The notes: generated by a model not told the origin, from the sequence alone. DNA of 35,409 bases from Gammaproteobacteria bacterium (GCA_012960305.1 DUBM01000003.1:1-35409); one strand, 5' to 3'; positions 27,341 to 35,167 are shown, numbered from the stretch's first letter. Numbers and translations are program-made.

Positions 27341-27913
27341 TCATTTATGACAAGTCCAGCAATCCGTTCCGTTCTCTACTTCATTTTCCCTGTGACAACT
27401 GAGGCACTGGCCCATCTCCCAGGGATGATTTGCCTGGGCAGTGCCATCGGCCGCTCTGCTGGTTAGTCGAATCCTGTCCATCGTCTCAACCGGTCCATGA
27501 CAGGTCTGACATTCAACTTCTGCTAACACATGGCGTTTGTGAGTGAAGTGAACGAAGTCAGGTAGATCGTGTACCTTGACCCAGGGAATCGGTTCTTGAT
27601 TATCCCAGTAACTCATCAGTCGTCGTATCTGAGGCCGCTCGGTCGCGATCTCTAAATGGCAACCCACACATTTGGAGACACTGGGAACTCCAGCGGAGGG
27701 AGAAAGTCGTGCCTGAGTGTGGCAATACATACAAGGGATCTCATTCTCTCCGGCATGGATCCTGTGACTGAAGGCTATCGGTTGTTCCGGGCTGGTACCC
27801 GGCAGGAACGCGGCGTTTGCCCAATAGCCCAGCACCAGGCCAAGCAAAACGACAATCACCAGCATGGCTACCGGCCTGAGTTTTTTTAATGACGGAACAA
27901 TCGAGACGTTCAT
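27341..27913 (-). CDS. actA: ACIII pentahaem cytochrome c subunit ActA
   Basis: A 190-residue protein with one N-terminal membrane anchor (about 15-34) and exactly five haem c sites: CMYCH, CVGCH, CQTCH, CLSCH and CWTCH. The spacing follows the cytochrome c7/ActA pattern, with additional His residues (FSHRIH, FTHKRH) as distal ligands. It sits on the periplasmic side of ACIII and relays electrons. ATG follows directly after the GldC-like stop, with AGGA as ribosome binding site. Normally the first act gene, it is here preceded by the GldC-like gene. Confidence 0.95.
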   Translation of the reverse strand: MNVSIVPSLKKLRPVAMLVIVVLLGLVLGYWANAAFLPGTSPEQPIAFSHRIHAGENEIPCMYCHTQARLSPSAGVPSVSKCVGCHLEIATERPQIRRLMSYWDNQEPIPWVKVHDLPDFVHFTHKRHVLAEVECQTCHGPVETMDRIRLTSRAADGTAQANHPWEMGQCLSCHRENEVENGTDCWTCHK

Positions 27914-28258
27914 TTATCCTGCACTCCGTTTTAGCAATCCCAATTTTTCCCCAAACCCTTCGCCGAATTCGTGGATCGAGCCGGCTATTTCTTCATTCTT
28001 CGTTGCCCGTAAATACGTGTCAGCCATCTTGTGAATCACCTGGTAGAAATAGATGTTGAGATCCTCGACACTGGTATCTTTGATCCAGAGATCGATAGCC
28101 GCCGTCGTCTTGTTCTCGCTATCCCAAACCGAAAGCATCATCGACTCACAGGAAATCGGACCATCACCCTGTCCTTCCGAGGCCTGCCATTCGATTCGAG
28201 TCGGCATGTCTTCGCTATCCAGGTCGACGGTCAATTTAATCTCTGCTGTTCTGGACAT
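27914..28258 (-). CDS. GldC-like protein inside the cox/ACIII operon
   Basis: From ATG 28258 the protein has 114 residues, matching the length of GldC of gliding Bacteroidota (about 110). Matching blocks are MPTRIEWQASEG, MMLSVWDSENKTT, IDLWIKDTSVEDLN, FYQVIHKMADTYLRATK and a C-terminal EGFGEKLGLL. It is soluble, acidic and lacks a signal peptide. A longer frame reaching into coxC is open but unlikely. The gene lies 73 nt after coxC and abuts actA with no gap. GldC has no settled biochemical function, and no other gliding genes are visible here. A role in assembling or regulating ACIII or the oxidase is my inference from position. Confidence 0.75.
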   Translation of the reverse strand: MSRTAEIKLTVDLDSEDMPTRIEWQASEGQGDGPISCESMMLSVWDSENKTTAAIDLWIKDTSVEDLNIYFYQVIHKMADTYLRATKNEEIAGSIHEFGEGFGEKLGLLKRSAG

Positions 28259-28331
28259 ACTCTCTTTCGCTTCTCTCTCACCATTCAAACCACTCTCATT
28301 CGGGCCGTTCTCGTTCAATTTTTTCAGATAT

Positions 28332-29216
28332 TCAAAACCAATAGACAAAAGTAAACAGAAACAACCAAACCACATCCACAAAGTGCCAATACCAGCTCGC
28401 CGCTTCGAAGGCGAAATGATTTTCTGCAGAGAAATGTCCCCGCAGGGAGCGTAGCAACATAACGAAGAGGATGATTGTCCCCATAGCCACGTGGAAACCG
28501 TGGAAACCAGTCAGCATAAAAAAAGTCGAACCGTAAATTCCTGAACCCATGGTCAGCCCCAATTCGCCGTAGGCCTCCTGGTATTCAATGACTTGAAGAG
28601 TCAGGAAGGTTGTTCCCAGCGCCACCGTAATAGCCAACCAAATGGGTAGCAGTACCCTGTGGTTTTTTTTCAATGCCCAATGGGCAAAGGTGACAGTAAC
28701 GCTGCTGGTGACGAGAATAACGGTATTGATGAAGGGCAAGCCCCAGGCCTCCATCGCTTCGGTGATGCCGCCACCGGGAGTCATGAAAAGCGGCCACGTG
28801 TCGGCGAACTCAGGCCACAGCAGAACATGTGTTTCCAAATTATTGCCAGCGCCGGCCAACCATGGAACAGACATTATGCGAGCGTAAAAAAGCGCGCCGA
28901 AAAAGGCAGCAAAGAACATGATTTCGGAAACAATAAACCAGGCCATGCCCATGCGATAAGAACGGTCCATCATTACGCTGTTCATGCCCTTGACTGACTC
29001 TCGAATAACGATGCCAAACCAACCGAACATCATGAAGGCGATCATGGCCAGCCCGATGAAGAAGATCGGTTCTCCGAAGCTACCTTCGGCGGCCACCTTT
29101 TCCGTGCTCTGGTGAATAAAACTGACTGCGCCGAAGGCGGTTATCGCCAGCGCAGTTGAGCCGATGATTGGCCAGGGGCTCGAATGCGGGACGTAATAGC
29201 GAGGCGCTTCAATCAT
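28332..29216 (-). CDS. coxC: Cytochrome c oxidase subunit III
   Basis: Seven-span subunit III of the haem-copper oxidase. N-terminal YVPHSSPWPIIGS, SEIMFFAAFFGALFYAR with the conserved Glu, NTVILVTSSVTVTFAHWA, GSTFFMLTGFHGFHVAMGTI and C-terminal ASWYWHFVDVVWLFLFTFVYWF are all classic. 294 residues is normal. The ATG overlaps the ctaG stop (ATGA). Confidence 0.97.
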   Translation of the reverse strand: MIEAPRYYVPHSSPWPIIGSTALAITAFGAVSFIHQSTEKVAAEGSFGEPIFFIGLAMIAFMMFGWFGIVIRESVKGMNSVMMDRSYRMGMAWFIVSEIMFFAAFFGALFYARIMSVPWLAGAGNNLETHVLLWPEFADTWPLFMTPGGGITEAMEAWGLPFINTVILVTSSVTVTFAHWALKKNHRVLLPIWLAITVALGTTFLTLQVIEYQEAYGELGLTMGSGIYGSTFFMLTGFHGFHVAMGTIILFVMLLRSLRGHFSAENHFAFEAASWYWHFVDVVWLFLFTFVYWF

Positions 29217-29782
29217 TGCAAGTTGTTCGTGAGCGTTAAACTCGCGACCTCCAATTCGGGCACCTCAAATAATGCATAAGACAGGGTGAGAGTCTTGATC
29301 TCCTCCGGCAGATCTTCGTCGATATAGAACCTGAGTGACATCTGCTGCTCCTCACCTGCCTCCAGCAGTTGTTGGGTAAAGCAAAAACATTCGATCTTGT
29401 GCAGATAATTCGAGGCGTAGAACGGCGAGACACTAGGCACGGCTTGACCCGTCACAGCCTGAGTCGCGCGGTTGCGGGCGTAGTATGAGGTGAGGTTAAT
29501 CTCCCCCAGCCGGACCTTAAGCTGAGTATCCATCGGTCGAAATTCCCAGGGCATACCTCGGCCAACCTGGCCCAGAAACTGGATCGTCACTTCACGCTCA
29601 GACACCTGCAAGACTGCAGGGGTATCATCGATTTCTTGTGCGTAGGTTTTGCCATTGATTCCTGTTACTTCGCAGAAGATGGCATAAAGCGGTACCAGGG
29701 CGAAAGCAAAGCCCAACATACCCACTGCCAGACCAGACAGCAGGATCGTATGCTTGCGCTGATTGTTACGATTCTTAGTCAC
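29213..29782 (-). CDS. ctaG: Cytochrome c oxidase assembly protein CtaG (Cox11)
   Basis: Copper chaperone that loads CuB into subunit I. It has an N-terminal span (about 14-34) and a periplasmic immunoglobulin-like domain with the copper site ECFCFTQQLLEAGE, then FYIDEDLPEEI. The frame is open to a TTG at 29827, but GTG at 29782 is the better start: it gives a normal length (about 189), overlaps the coxA stop by 8 bp, and has GGAGG about 12 nt upstream. Confidence 0.95.
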   Translation of the reverse strand: MTKNRNNQRKHTILLSGLAVGMLGFAFALVPLYAIFCEVTGINGKTYAQEIDDTPAVLQVSEREVTIQFLGQVGRGMPWEFRPMDTQLKVRLGEINLTSYYARNRATQAVTGQAVPSVSPFYASNYLHKIECFCFTQQLLEAGEEQQMSLRFYIDEDLPEEIKTLTLSYALFEVPELEVASLTLTNNLQ

Positions 29783-31382
29783 GCGGGTAATCTTCCTCCG
29801 GGGTTGGAAATTTCGGCGGTGTCTCAAAGGTATGCAGCGGCGCCGGAGAAGCTAGTGTCCACTCGAGGCCTTCCGCGCCTTCCCAGACTCGGCCAGTGGC
29901 TTTTTTACCGCCACGTATGGTCTTGATCACAATGTACAAAAACAAGACCTGGGTCAGGCCCAACATCCCGGCGCCGAAACTGGCCACCATGTTGAAATCG
30001 GCAAACTGCAGCGAATAGTCCACGATACGCCGAGGCATGCCGGCGAGGCCGAGGAAATGCATAGGGAAAAAAGTCATGTTGACGCCAATAATTGCTGTCC
30101 AGAAATGAATCTTGCCCAGCCGCTCGTCATACATATTACCGGTCCATTTCGGTAGCCAGTAATAGACCGCTGACATGATGCCAAAGATAGCCCCCGGATA
30201 GAGCACGTAATGAAAATGCGCCACCACGAAAAACGTGTCGTGGTATTGAAAGTCAGCCGGCACCAGAGCCAACATTAATCCCGAGAAACCACCGATTGTG
30301 AACAAGATGACGAAGCCCAGCGCAAACAGCATGGGTGTTTCGAACGTTATTGAGCCGCGCCACATGGTGGCCACCCAGTTGAAAACCTTTACCCCGGTGG
30401 GAACGGCGATCAGCATTGTGGCATACATGACGAACAATTCAGCGGTTAGTGGCATGCCGGTGGTGAACATATGATGCCCCCACACAACGAAGGACAATAT
30501 GGCGATGGAAGCCGTCGCATACACCATCGAGTGATAGCCGAACAGTTTCTTGCGCGCGAAGGTGGGGATGATCTGAGAGGCAATGCCGAAGCCCGGCAGG
30601 ATCAGTATGTACACCTCAGGATGGCCAAAAAACCAAAAAACGTGCTGGAATAAGAGTGGGTCACCGCCTCCGGCCGCCGCGAAAAAACTGGTGCCGAAAT
30701 GGCGATCGGTGAGTACCATGGTCACCGCACCGGCCAACACCGGCATTACCATGACCAACAGAAAGGCTGTGATCAGCCAGGTCCAGACGAACAGTGGCAT
30801 CTTCATCAGGGTCATGCCTTTCACTCGAAGGTTAAAGATAGTGACAATGATGTTGATGGCACCCAGTACCGATGAGATACCCATCAGGTGGACACCGAAT
30901 ATGAAGACATCGGTGCTAGGTGGTCCGTAGGTGGTGGACAGAGGCGCGTAGAATGTCCAGCCGAAATTCGGTGCACCACCCTCCATGAAAAGCGTTGAGA
31001 TTAACAGGGTGAAGGCGAAAGGCAGAATCCAGAAACTAAAATTGTTTAGCCGTGGCAATGCCATATCCGGTGCGCCGATCATCATTGGCAGTTGCCAGTT
31101 AGCCAAGCCGACGAAGCCGGGCATCACCACGCCAAACACCATGATCAGGCCGTGCAATGTCACCATCTGGTTGTACAGCAGCGGCTCGGCGAATTGGATG
31201 CCGGGCTGGAACAATTCCATGCGAATCACCATCGCCATGGCCCCGCCGATGAAAAACAGCACAAAACTGAGCCACATGTAAAGTGTGCCAATCTCCTTGT
31301 GGTTAGTAGTCAACAGCCAACGAGAGAGAAACGCCATCAGTGGAGAGCGATTGGGAATGTTGTGATCTGCAGTTACCGCCAT
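29775..31382 (-). CDS. coxA: Cytochrome c oxidase subunit I (aa3 type, A1-like)
   Basis: Catalytic 12-span subunit carrying haem a, haem a3 and CuB. Visible are WFFGHPEVYILILPGFG (CuB His, crosslinked Tyr, and the D-channel Glu before VYI, marking type A1), GAPDMALPRLNNFSFW (D-channel entrance), and HDTFFVVAHFHYVLYPGA (haem ligands). It ends PEEDYPRD. 535 residues is typical. The ATG is 12 nt after coxB with AGGG upstream. Confidence 0.98.
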   Translation of the reverse strand: MAVTADHNIPNRSPLMAFLSRWLLTTNHKEIGTLYMWLSFVLFFIGGAMAMVIRMELFQPGIQFAEPLLYNQMVTLHGLIMVFGVVMPGFVGLANWQLPMMIGAPDMALPRLNNFSFWILPFAFTLLISTLFMEGGAPNFGWTFYAPLSTTYGPPSTDVFIFGVHLMGISSVLGAINIIVTIFNLRVKGMTLMKMPLFVWTWLITAFLLVMVMPVLAGAVTMVLTDRHFGTSFFAAAGGGDPLLFQHVFWFFGHPEVYILILPGFGIASQIIPTFARKKLFGYHSMVYATASIAILSFVVWGHHMFTTGMPLTAELFVMYATMLIAVPTGVKVFNWVATMWRGSITFETPMLFALGFVILFTIGGFSGLMLALVPADFQYHDTFFVVAHFHYVLYPGAIFGIMSAVYYWLPKWTGNMYDERLGKIHFWTAIIGVNMTFFPMHFLGLAGMPRRIVDYSLQFADFNMVASFGAGMLGLTQVLFLYIVIKTIRGGKKATGRVWEGAEGLEWTLASPAPLHTFETPPKFPTPEEDYPRD

Positions 31383-31394
31383 ATGTGATCTACC

Positions 31395-32534
31395 CTAACG
31401 TGCCTCGAAAATGGTTATTGGTTGAACGATGTCGGCGGTGGTATTGCCGAAAGCATTTCGCTCATAGGTAATCACCGAGGCCAGTTCCAGATCGGAAAGC
31501 TGAGGTGCCCAGGCCTGCATCTCGGTATCGACGGCGCCATTCATCACTTGATTGATATGCGCTGCCATCGGGCCATTGGGAATCTCACCGCCCGCCAAAG
31601 CCGGATAGGTGCTTCCCTGACCCGAGCCATCCGCTTCATGACAGGTTGCGCAATGATCCAAAAAAACCTGCTGACCGATATCAATCAACTCGGCCATAGT
31701 CCAGGTTTTGGCGCGATCGGCCACCGCCTGTCCAGAGGCTAGCTCTATGGCTAGGCGTTGATCCACGATCCACTGATCGAACTCTTCCTCGGCTAGAACC
31801 TCCACTTCGATTGGCATGTAGGCGTGATCTTTACCACAGAGTTCTGCGCACTGGCCCCGGTAAAGACCTGGGGTGTTAATGCGCGTCCATGCTTCGTTGA
31901 TGTAGCCTGGAATGGCATCCTGTTTCACCGCGAAATCCGGCACCCACCAAGAGTGAATGACGTCGTCGGCAGTGGTTAGGAAGCGAACCTTCTTGTCGGT
32001 GGGCAATACCAGCGCCCTGTCCACCTCGAGTAAATAGTTTCTGCCCTTGGTTTCGAAGTTGTTAATCTGTTCTTCCGGGGTTGCCATGTTGCTGTAATAA
32101 CCCAGGTCCGCTTCAAGGTATTGGTAGTGCCACTTCCACTGTGAACCAGTGATGAGCACGGTGAGATCTGCGTCACTATTGTCTTCGATGTCTATCAGTG
32201 CCGAGGTCGCCGGTATCGCCAGGCCGATCAGAATCAAGACCGGCACCGTAGTCCAGATAACCTCGACCCGGAAGCTCTCGTGAAAAGTAGCGGGCTTGGG
32301 GTGCTTCGAACGCCGATGCGCATAAATGGAATAAAACATGGTGCCGAAGACAAGCAATCCTATTACCACGCAGATTGCCAGACTGTAATGATGGAGTTGC
32401 AAGATACGCTGACTTATATCGGTAACGCCTGCGCGCATATCCATCTCAGCCGCGAAAGCCATATTAGAACTGCCCAACAGGGCGAAGAACGTCAGACATC
32501 TGTGTAGCCTAAACCTAGTGGTGATAGAAATCAC
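31395..32534 (-). CDS. coxB: Cytochrome c oxidase subunit II with fused cytochrome c (caa3 type)
   Basis: Signal peptide (to about residue 29, AFAA), two membrane spans, then the CuA cupredoxin domain with CAELCGKDHAYMPIEVE (two Cys, His and Met ligands). A C-terminal cytochrome c domain follows, with CATCHEADGSG and a Met in MQAWAP. The fusion defines a caa3-type oxidase, able to take electrons directly from a cytochrome such as ActE. The start is GTG, with GAGG upstream, directly after the hexamer repeat block. 379 residues is usual for fused CoxB. Confidence 0.96.
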   Translation of the reverse strand: MISITTRFRLHRCLTFFALLGSSNMAFAAEMDMRAGVTDISQRILQLHHYSLAICVVIGLLVFGTMFYSIYAHRRSKHPKPATFHESFRVEVIWTTVPVLILIGLAIPATSALIDIEDNSDADLTVLITGSQWKWHYQYLEADLGYYSNMATPEEQINNFETKGRNYLLEVDRALVLPTDKKVRFLTTADDVIHSWWVPDFAVKQDAIPGYINEAWTRINTPGLYRGQCAELCGKDHAYMPIEVEVLAEEEFDQWIVDQRLAIELASGQAVADRAKTWTMAELIDIGQQVFLDHCATCHEADGSGQGSTYPALAGGEIPNGPMAAHINQVMNGAVDTEMQAWAPQLSDLELASVITYERNAFGNTTADIVQPITIFEAR

Positions 32535-32550
32535 GGTTGTTGCCTACCTC

Positions 32551-32618
32551 TATTTCTATTTCTATTTCTCATTTATCGTTTATCGTTTATCGTTTATCGT
32601 TTATCGTTTATCGTTTAT
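32551..32618. repeat. Hexamer and heptamer simple repeats in the coxB leader
   Basis: Three perfect copies of TATTTC (32551-32568) lie next to six perfect copies of TTTATCG (32572-32613) followed by a partial TTTAT. On the coxB sense strand the order is CGATAAA repeats, then GAAATA repeats, then the ribosome binding site and GTG start. The block begins 17 nt upstream of coxB and fills half of the 128-nt gap to the preceding ORF. Confidence 0.9.
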
Positions 32619-32662
32619 GTAAATCGTCTTTAGTACTGCTTTGTCATGATCCCAGAACCGAC

Positions 32663-33082
32663 TCAACGGCTCAATTGGGCCACCGTTCGCAACTGATGCT
32701 TACCCTGCCAATCTCGGTAACGAATTGCCCCGGCTCTCTCGGTGTGGCCTTGCCAGTCGCCGTGATGGGCCAGCAAAAATATTTCCCCATCGATTTTCGC
32801 TTGCCAGGGAGTGCCCTCCCAATCCAAGAACGCAACGCTGCCGGTGGAATGCTGACCCCAGTCCGCGGTATTTTCCGGCCGATGCTCGAAGCTGTCTTGA
32901 CGAATCCAACTGGTCCATTTTTCACCATTCCAGGTTACAAACTGCATGGAGTCTTGCGACCAGGGCTGACTGACCGGCTCGTCATCGGGATAACTGCTCA
33001 AGGTATAAGCCAGTTTCGCAGCCAACACCGGGGCAAGCAAAATCGCCAGACCTAGAATAAATTTGATAATTGATCTCCCCAA
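32663..33082 (-). CDS. Unknown membrane-anchored protein upstream of coxB
   Basis: A 139-residue ORF with an N-terminal hydrophobic segment (about 5-28: a signal anchor or signal peptide ending near LAAKLAY) and a Trp-rich, polar remainder with repeated short motifs (TWNGEKWTSW, LDWEGTPWQAK, YRDWQGKHQ) that look beta-structured and periplasmic. I recognise no family. It is oriented as the first gene of the respiratory cluster. The only start at this end is TTG with no clear ribosome binding site, so the true N terminus is uncertain. An oxidase-linked role is inferred from position. Confidence 0.6.
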   Translation of the reverse strand: MGRSIIKFILGLAILLAPVLAAKLAYTLSSYPDDEPVSQPWSQDSMQFVTWNGEKWTSWIRQDSFEHRPENTADWGQHSTGSVAFLDWEGTPWQAKIDGEIFLLAHHGDWQGHTERAGAIRYRDWQGKHQLRTVAQLSR

Positions 33083-33122
33083 TTCGCTGCATCAGTCCGC
33101 GAAAACAGACTTTAGTGACGCA

Positions 33123-33131
33123 CGTATAACA
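33123..33131 (-). promoter_or_regulatory. Possible extended -10 promoter of the respiratory operon
   Basis: On the minus strand TGTTATACG gives TGn plus TATACG, about 40 nt before the TTG start of the first ORF. A -35 is not convincing. It parallels the extended -10 element before the 36-aa ORF at the other end of the cluster. Confidence 0.3.
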
Positions 33132-33286
33132 GCAATCGACAGAGCCAATTTATCGATCACTTAACGACACACTGAAATGATGGGCGACATAGTACTATCA
33201 AAATAAAAAAAGACAAGTCATCAGCACACTTTTTTCGCAATAACCTTGGCAGAGAAATCCCCAGATGGAAAAATCTAAATGAACTT

Positions 33287-33520
33287 CTAACAATATCGAG
33301 TAGGATCATGGAGTCTGGCATCCTGAAAACCTTGTTTGCGGAACCTGCAATTATCGCAGCGCCCGCAGGCCATACCATCTTCAGTGGCATGATAACAAGA
33401 AACCGTAATGCAATAATCAACTCCAAGCCTAACCCCAGCCTTGATAATCTCCGCTTTAGTTAAATCTATAAGTGGCGTCGCTAAACTAATGTTTCTACCT
33501 TCCACACCCAGCTTCGTCTA
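33287..33520 (-). pseudogene. queC: 3' remnant of queC (7-cyano-7-deazaguanine synthase)
   Basis: The reading frame gives [35 protein letters not shown], then [26 protein letters not shown] and DPTRY at the end. This is the C-terminal third of QueC, including the four-Cys zinc site, and its natural C terminus. QueC makes preQ0 for queuosine and is about 220-230 residues; only about 77 remain. A stop codon (33518-33520) precedes the frame and the N-terminal PP-loop ATPase part is absent, so it cannot be functional. It flanks the upstream end of the respiratory cluster. Confidence 0.85.
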
Positions 33521-33949
33521 AGACCTAGTGGATTTAGCGACCGACGCATTCAATTCTCCACAGCGTAGATTCTTTGGCAGATGGTTTGAAGAAAGGTTTT
33601 TTATTGCTTGAAGACGGCATTTAGAAATACTGCGCAGCAATAAGGCTAAACCGACCGGGACGCCAATAAGCTACCCCGAAGACCTGAAAGGAAAGCGCTT
33701 CCTTCTAGCGACTCGAGTCGAGGGCCCCTATAATATTAGCCATTTAAGCCGAGCTTGGCTGACGACTCAGACTCAATAAAACCTAAGAATATTTGATCAT
33801 TCGACCTACTGGATAACTATGATAAAAGGCTGAAATTACGCAACATAAATATAAAGTTGCACCATTTTTATTATATACTAATCATTCATTTACCATAATT
33901 AATATGTTATGTTATGCGTAAATGTGACAGTGTCGGCTCTCGGATTTAT
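33521..33949. other. Gene-free stretch between the queC remnant and the ceramidase-like gene
   Basis: Nothing convincing is encoded. The first part probably contains more decayed coding sequence; the minus strand next to the queC remnant gives a weak, stop-interrupted continuation. The last 110 bases are very A/T-rich. I see no RNA gene or clear terminator. Confidence 0.4.
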
Positions 33950-34912
33950 TCAAACCTCATCATAGCGCAGCTGAGTTTCTGTTCTAAAGAATTTAAAAAA
34001 GCACCAGGTCGAAAATGCTGTTATTAAATGCCAAATAGCGTGAGGTTGAACCCAAGAGTCAGGCTTGCAAAATGGCGTTTCCGGGTAACCTTGAAGCCAG
34101 ATAACAAAAGCTGTCATGTATGAGAACATTCCTAGAAAGAACCATGGGGAATACTTTCTTTCTGTTTCGGGAGCTTTTCTTGCAAAAATAGCTGGCAGCC
34201 AGAATAAGATTACCCACCAATATTCATTTAGATCAGAGAAAATTTCTTGAGGAAAAATTCCGAATATTGCGGCGACAAAAAAACCTACAAAGCCTGATAA
34301 CCAGCGAAAAGAGGGGGACCAAAACTTAAAAAGTGTTTCTGAAATTATCCATAACCCAATCGACAAACCAAATAGATCTAAACCGATACCAAGTCTTCCT
34401 CCGAAAAACCATCTAGAGATTGCATAAAACAGGACTATCAAGAAGTAAACTTGAAGAAACCGACTAGGGCTCCAACGACCCATTTCTTTTAAATTATAGA
34501 GCCAAGGAAAAATGATATACATGACCATGCTTAAATTATCAGCCCAGCCACCCCATGCAGTATGGGTAGCATGCATAAGCCAAGATCCAGGGCCCAGAAA
34601 TATTACTGCTGATGCATATAAAATACTTATCGAATTTAGGCTTGTAAAGGTATCGTTTTGAAGGTTGTCTATCAGATGGTCTGCAGACAAAACCTTCAGC
34701 ATAAGAAGGCCTGCTACCATAAATCCAATATTACTCATTGTGTTAACTGGTTCTCGGAATACTCCTCCACTTACCCTTTCGCACCAAGCAGAAATAGCGC
34801 CTACCATTTCACCTGACTCATAATAGAAAGCAATCCCAGACGAGGCTAAGATTATATATATAAAAATAAATAATAGACTTACAACTAATGCTATTGGGTA
34901 TATTTTTACCAA
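33950..34912 (-). CDS. Ceramidase-family (CREST superfamily) membrane hydrolase
   Basis: A 320-residue polytopic membrane protein with about eight hydrophobic segments. It carries the spaced CREST/alkaline-ceramidase signatures: WCERVSGGVFREPVNTMSNIGF, GPGSWLMHATHTAWGGWADN (His and Asp) and a C-terminal QPHAIWHLITAFS with the HxxxH zinc pair. Such enzymes hydrolyse amide bonds in ceramide-type lipids, though bacterial members are poorly characterised. The start is TTG with GGAG 6 nt upstream. It stands alone, in more A/T-rich DNA than the respiratory cluster. Family assignment is good; substrate unknown. Confidence 0.8.
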   Translation of the reverse strand: MVKIYPIALVVSLLFIFIYIILASSGIAFYYESGEMVGAISAWCERVSGGVFREPVNTMSNIGFMVAGLLMLKVLSADHLIDNLQNDTFTSLNSISILYASAVIFLGPGSWLMHATHTAWGGWADNLSMVMYIIFPWLYNLKEMGRWSPSRFLQVYFLIVLFYAISRWFFGGRLGIGLDLFGLSIGLWIISETLFKFWSPSFRWLSGFVGFFVAAIFGIFPQEIFSDLNEYWWVILFWLPAIFARKAPETERKYSPWFFLGMFSYMTAFVIWLQGYPETPFCKPDSWVQPHAIWHLITAFSTWCFFKFFRTETQLRYDEV

Positions 34913-35029
34913 GCAAAACTCCGGTGGCTTTTAAAAAGATTTTAAGCGCCTTGATGAATTATCGCTGATTGTGAAAATCCAACAGATACTCAATGTATCG
35001 ACCAACCACGATTACCATTACCATTAATT

Positions 35030-35167
35030 TTACTTCAAACCCCCAAAAAGTTTTGCAGCGGCTACTTTAGCTGCTTCAATATCTTCAAGAGTCGGCTCCT
35101 CTTCTTCGTTCACTTTTTCCTCAGAGCCAGGCTCTGACTTAATTTGTTCACCAATATCCTTGGACAT
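35030..35167 (-). CDS. Small acidic protein (45 aa)
   Basis: The ORF begins MSKDIGEQIKSEPGSEEKV, continues with an NEEEEPTLEDIEAAKVAAAK stretch and ends LFGGLK. It is highly acidic in the middle with a probable short amphipathic C-terminal helix. ATG is preceded by GAGG at 11 nt. There are no near neighbours on the same strand except the ceramidase-like gene about 120 nt downstream. No family is recognised; composition and the start context make it plausible but unproven. Confidence 0.45.
   Translation of the reverse strand: MSKDIGEQIKSEPGSEEKVNEEEEPTLEDIEAAKVAAAKLFGGLK

Noticed and set aside
28259..28381. N-terminal extension of the GldC-like frame to 28381
   Set aside because: It overlaps the coxC 3' end and exceeds GldC length by about 41 residues; the internal ATG gives the family length.
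33157..33426. Minus-strand 89-codon frame overlapping the queC remnant
   Set aside because: It is out of frame with the clear QueC match and has no recognisable sequence.
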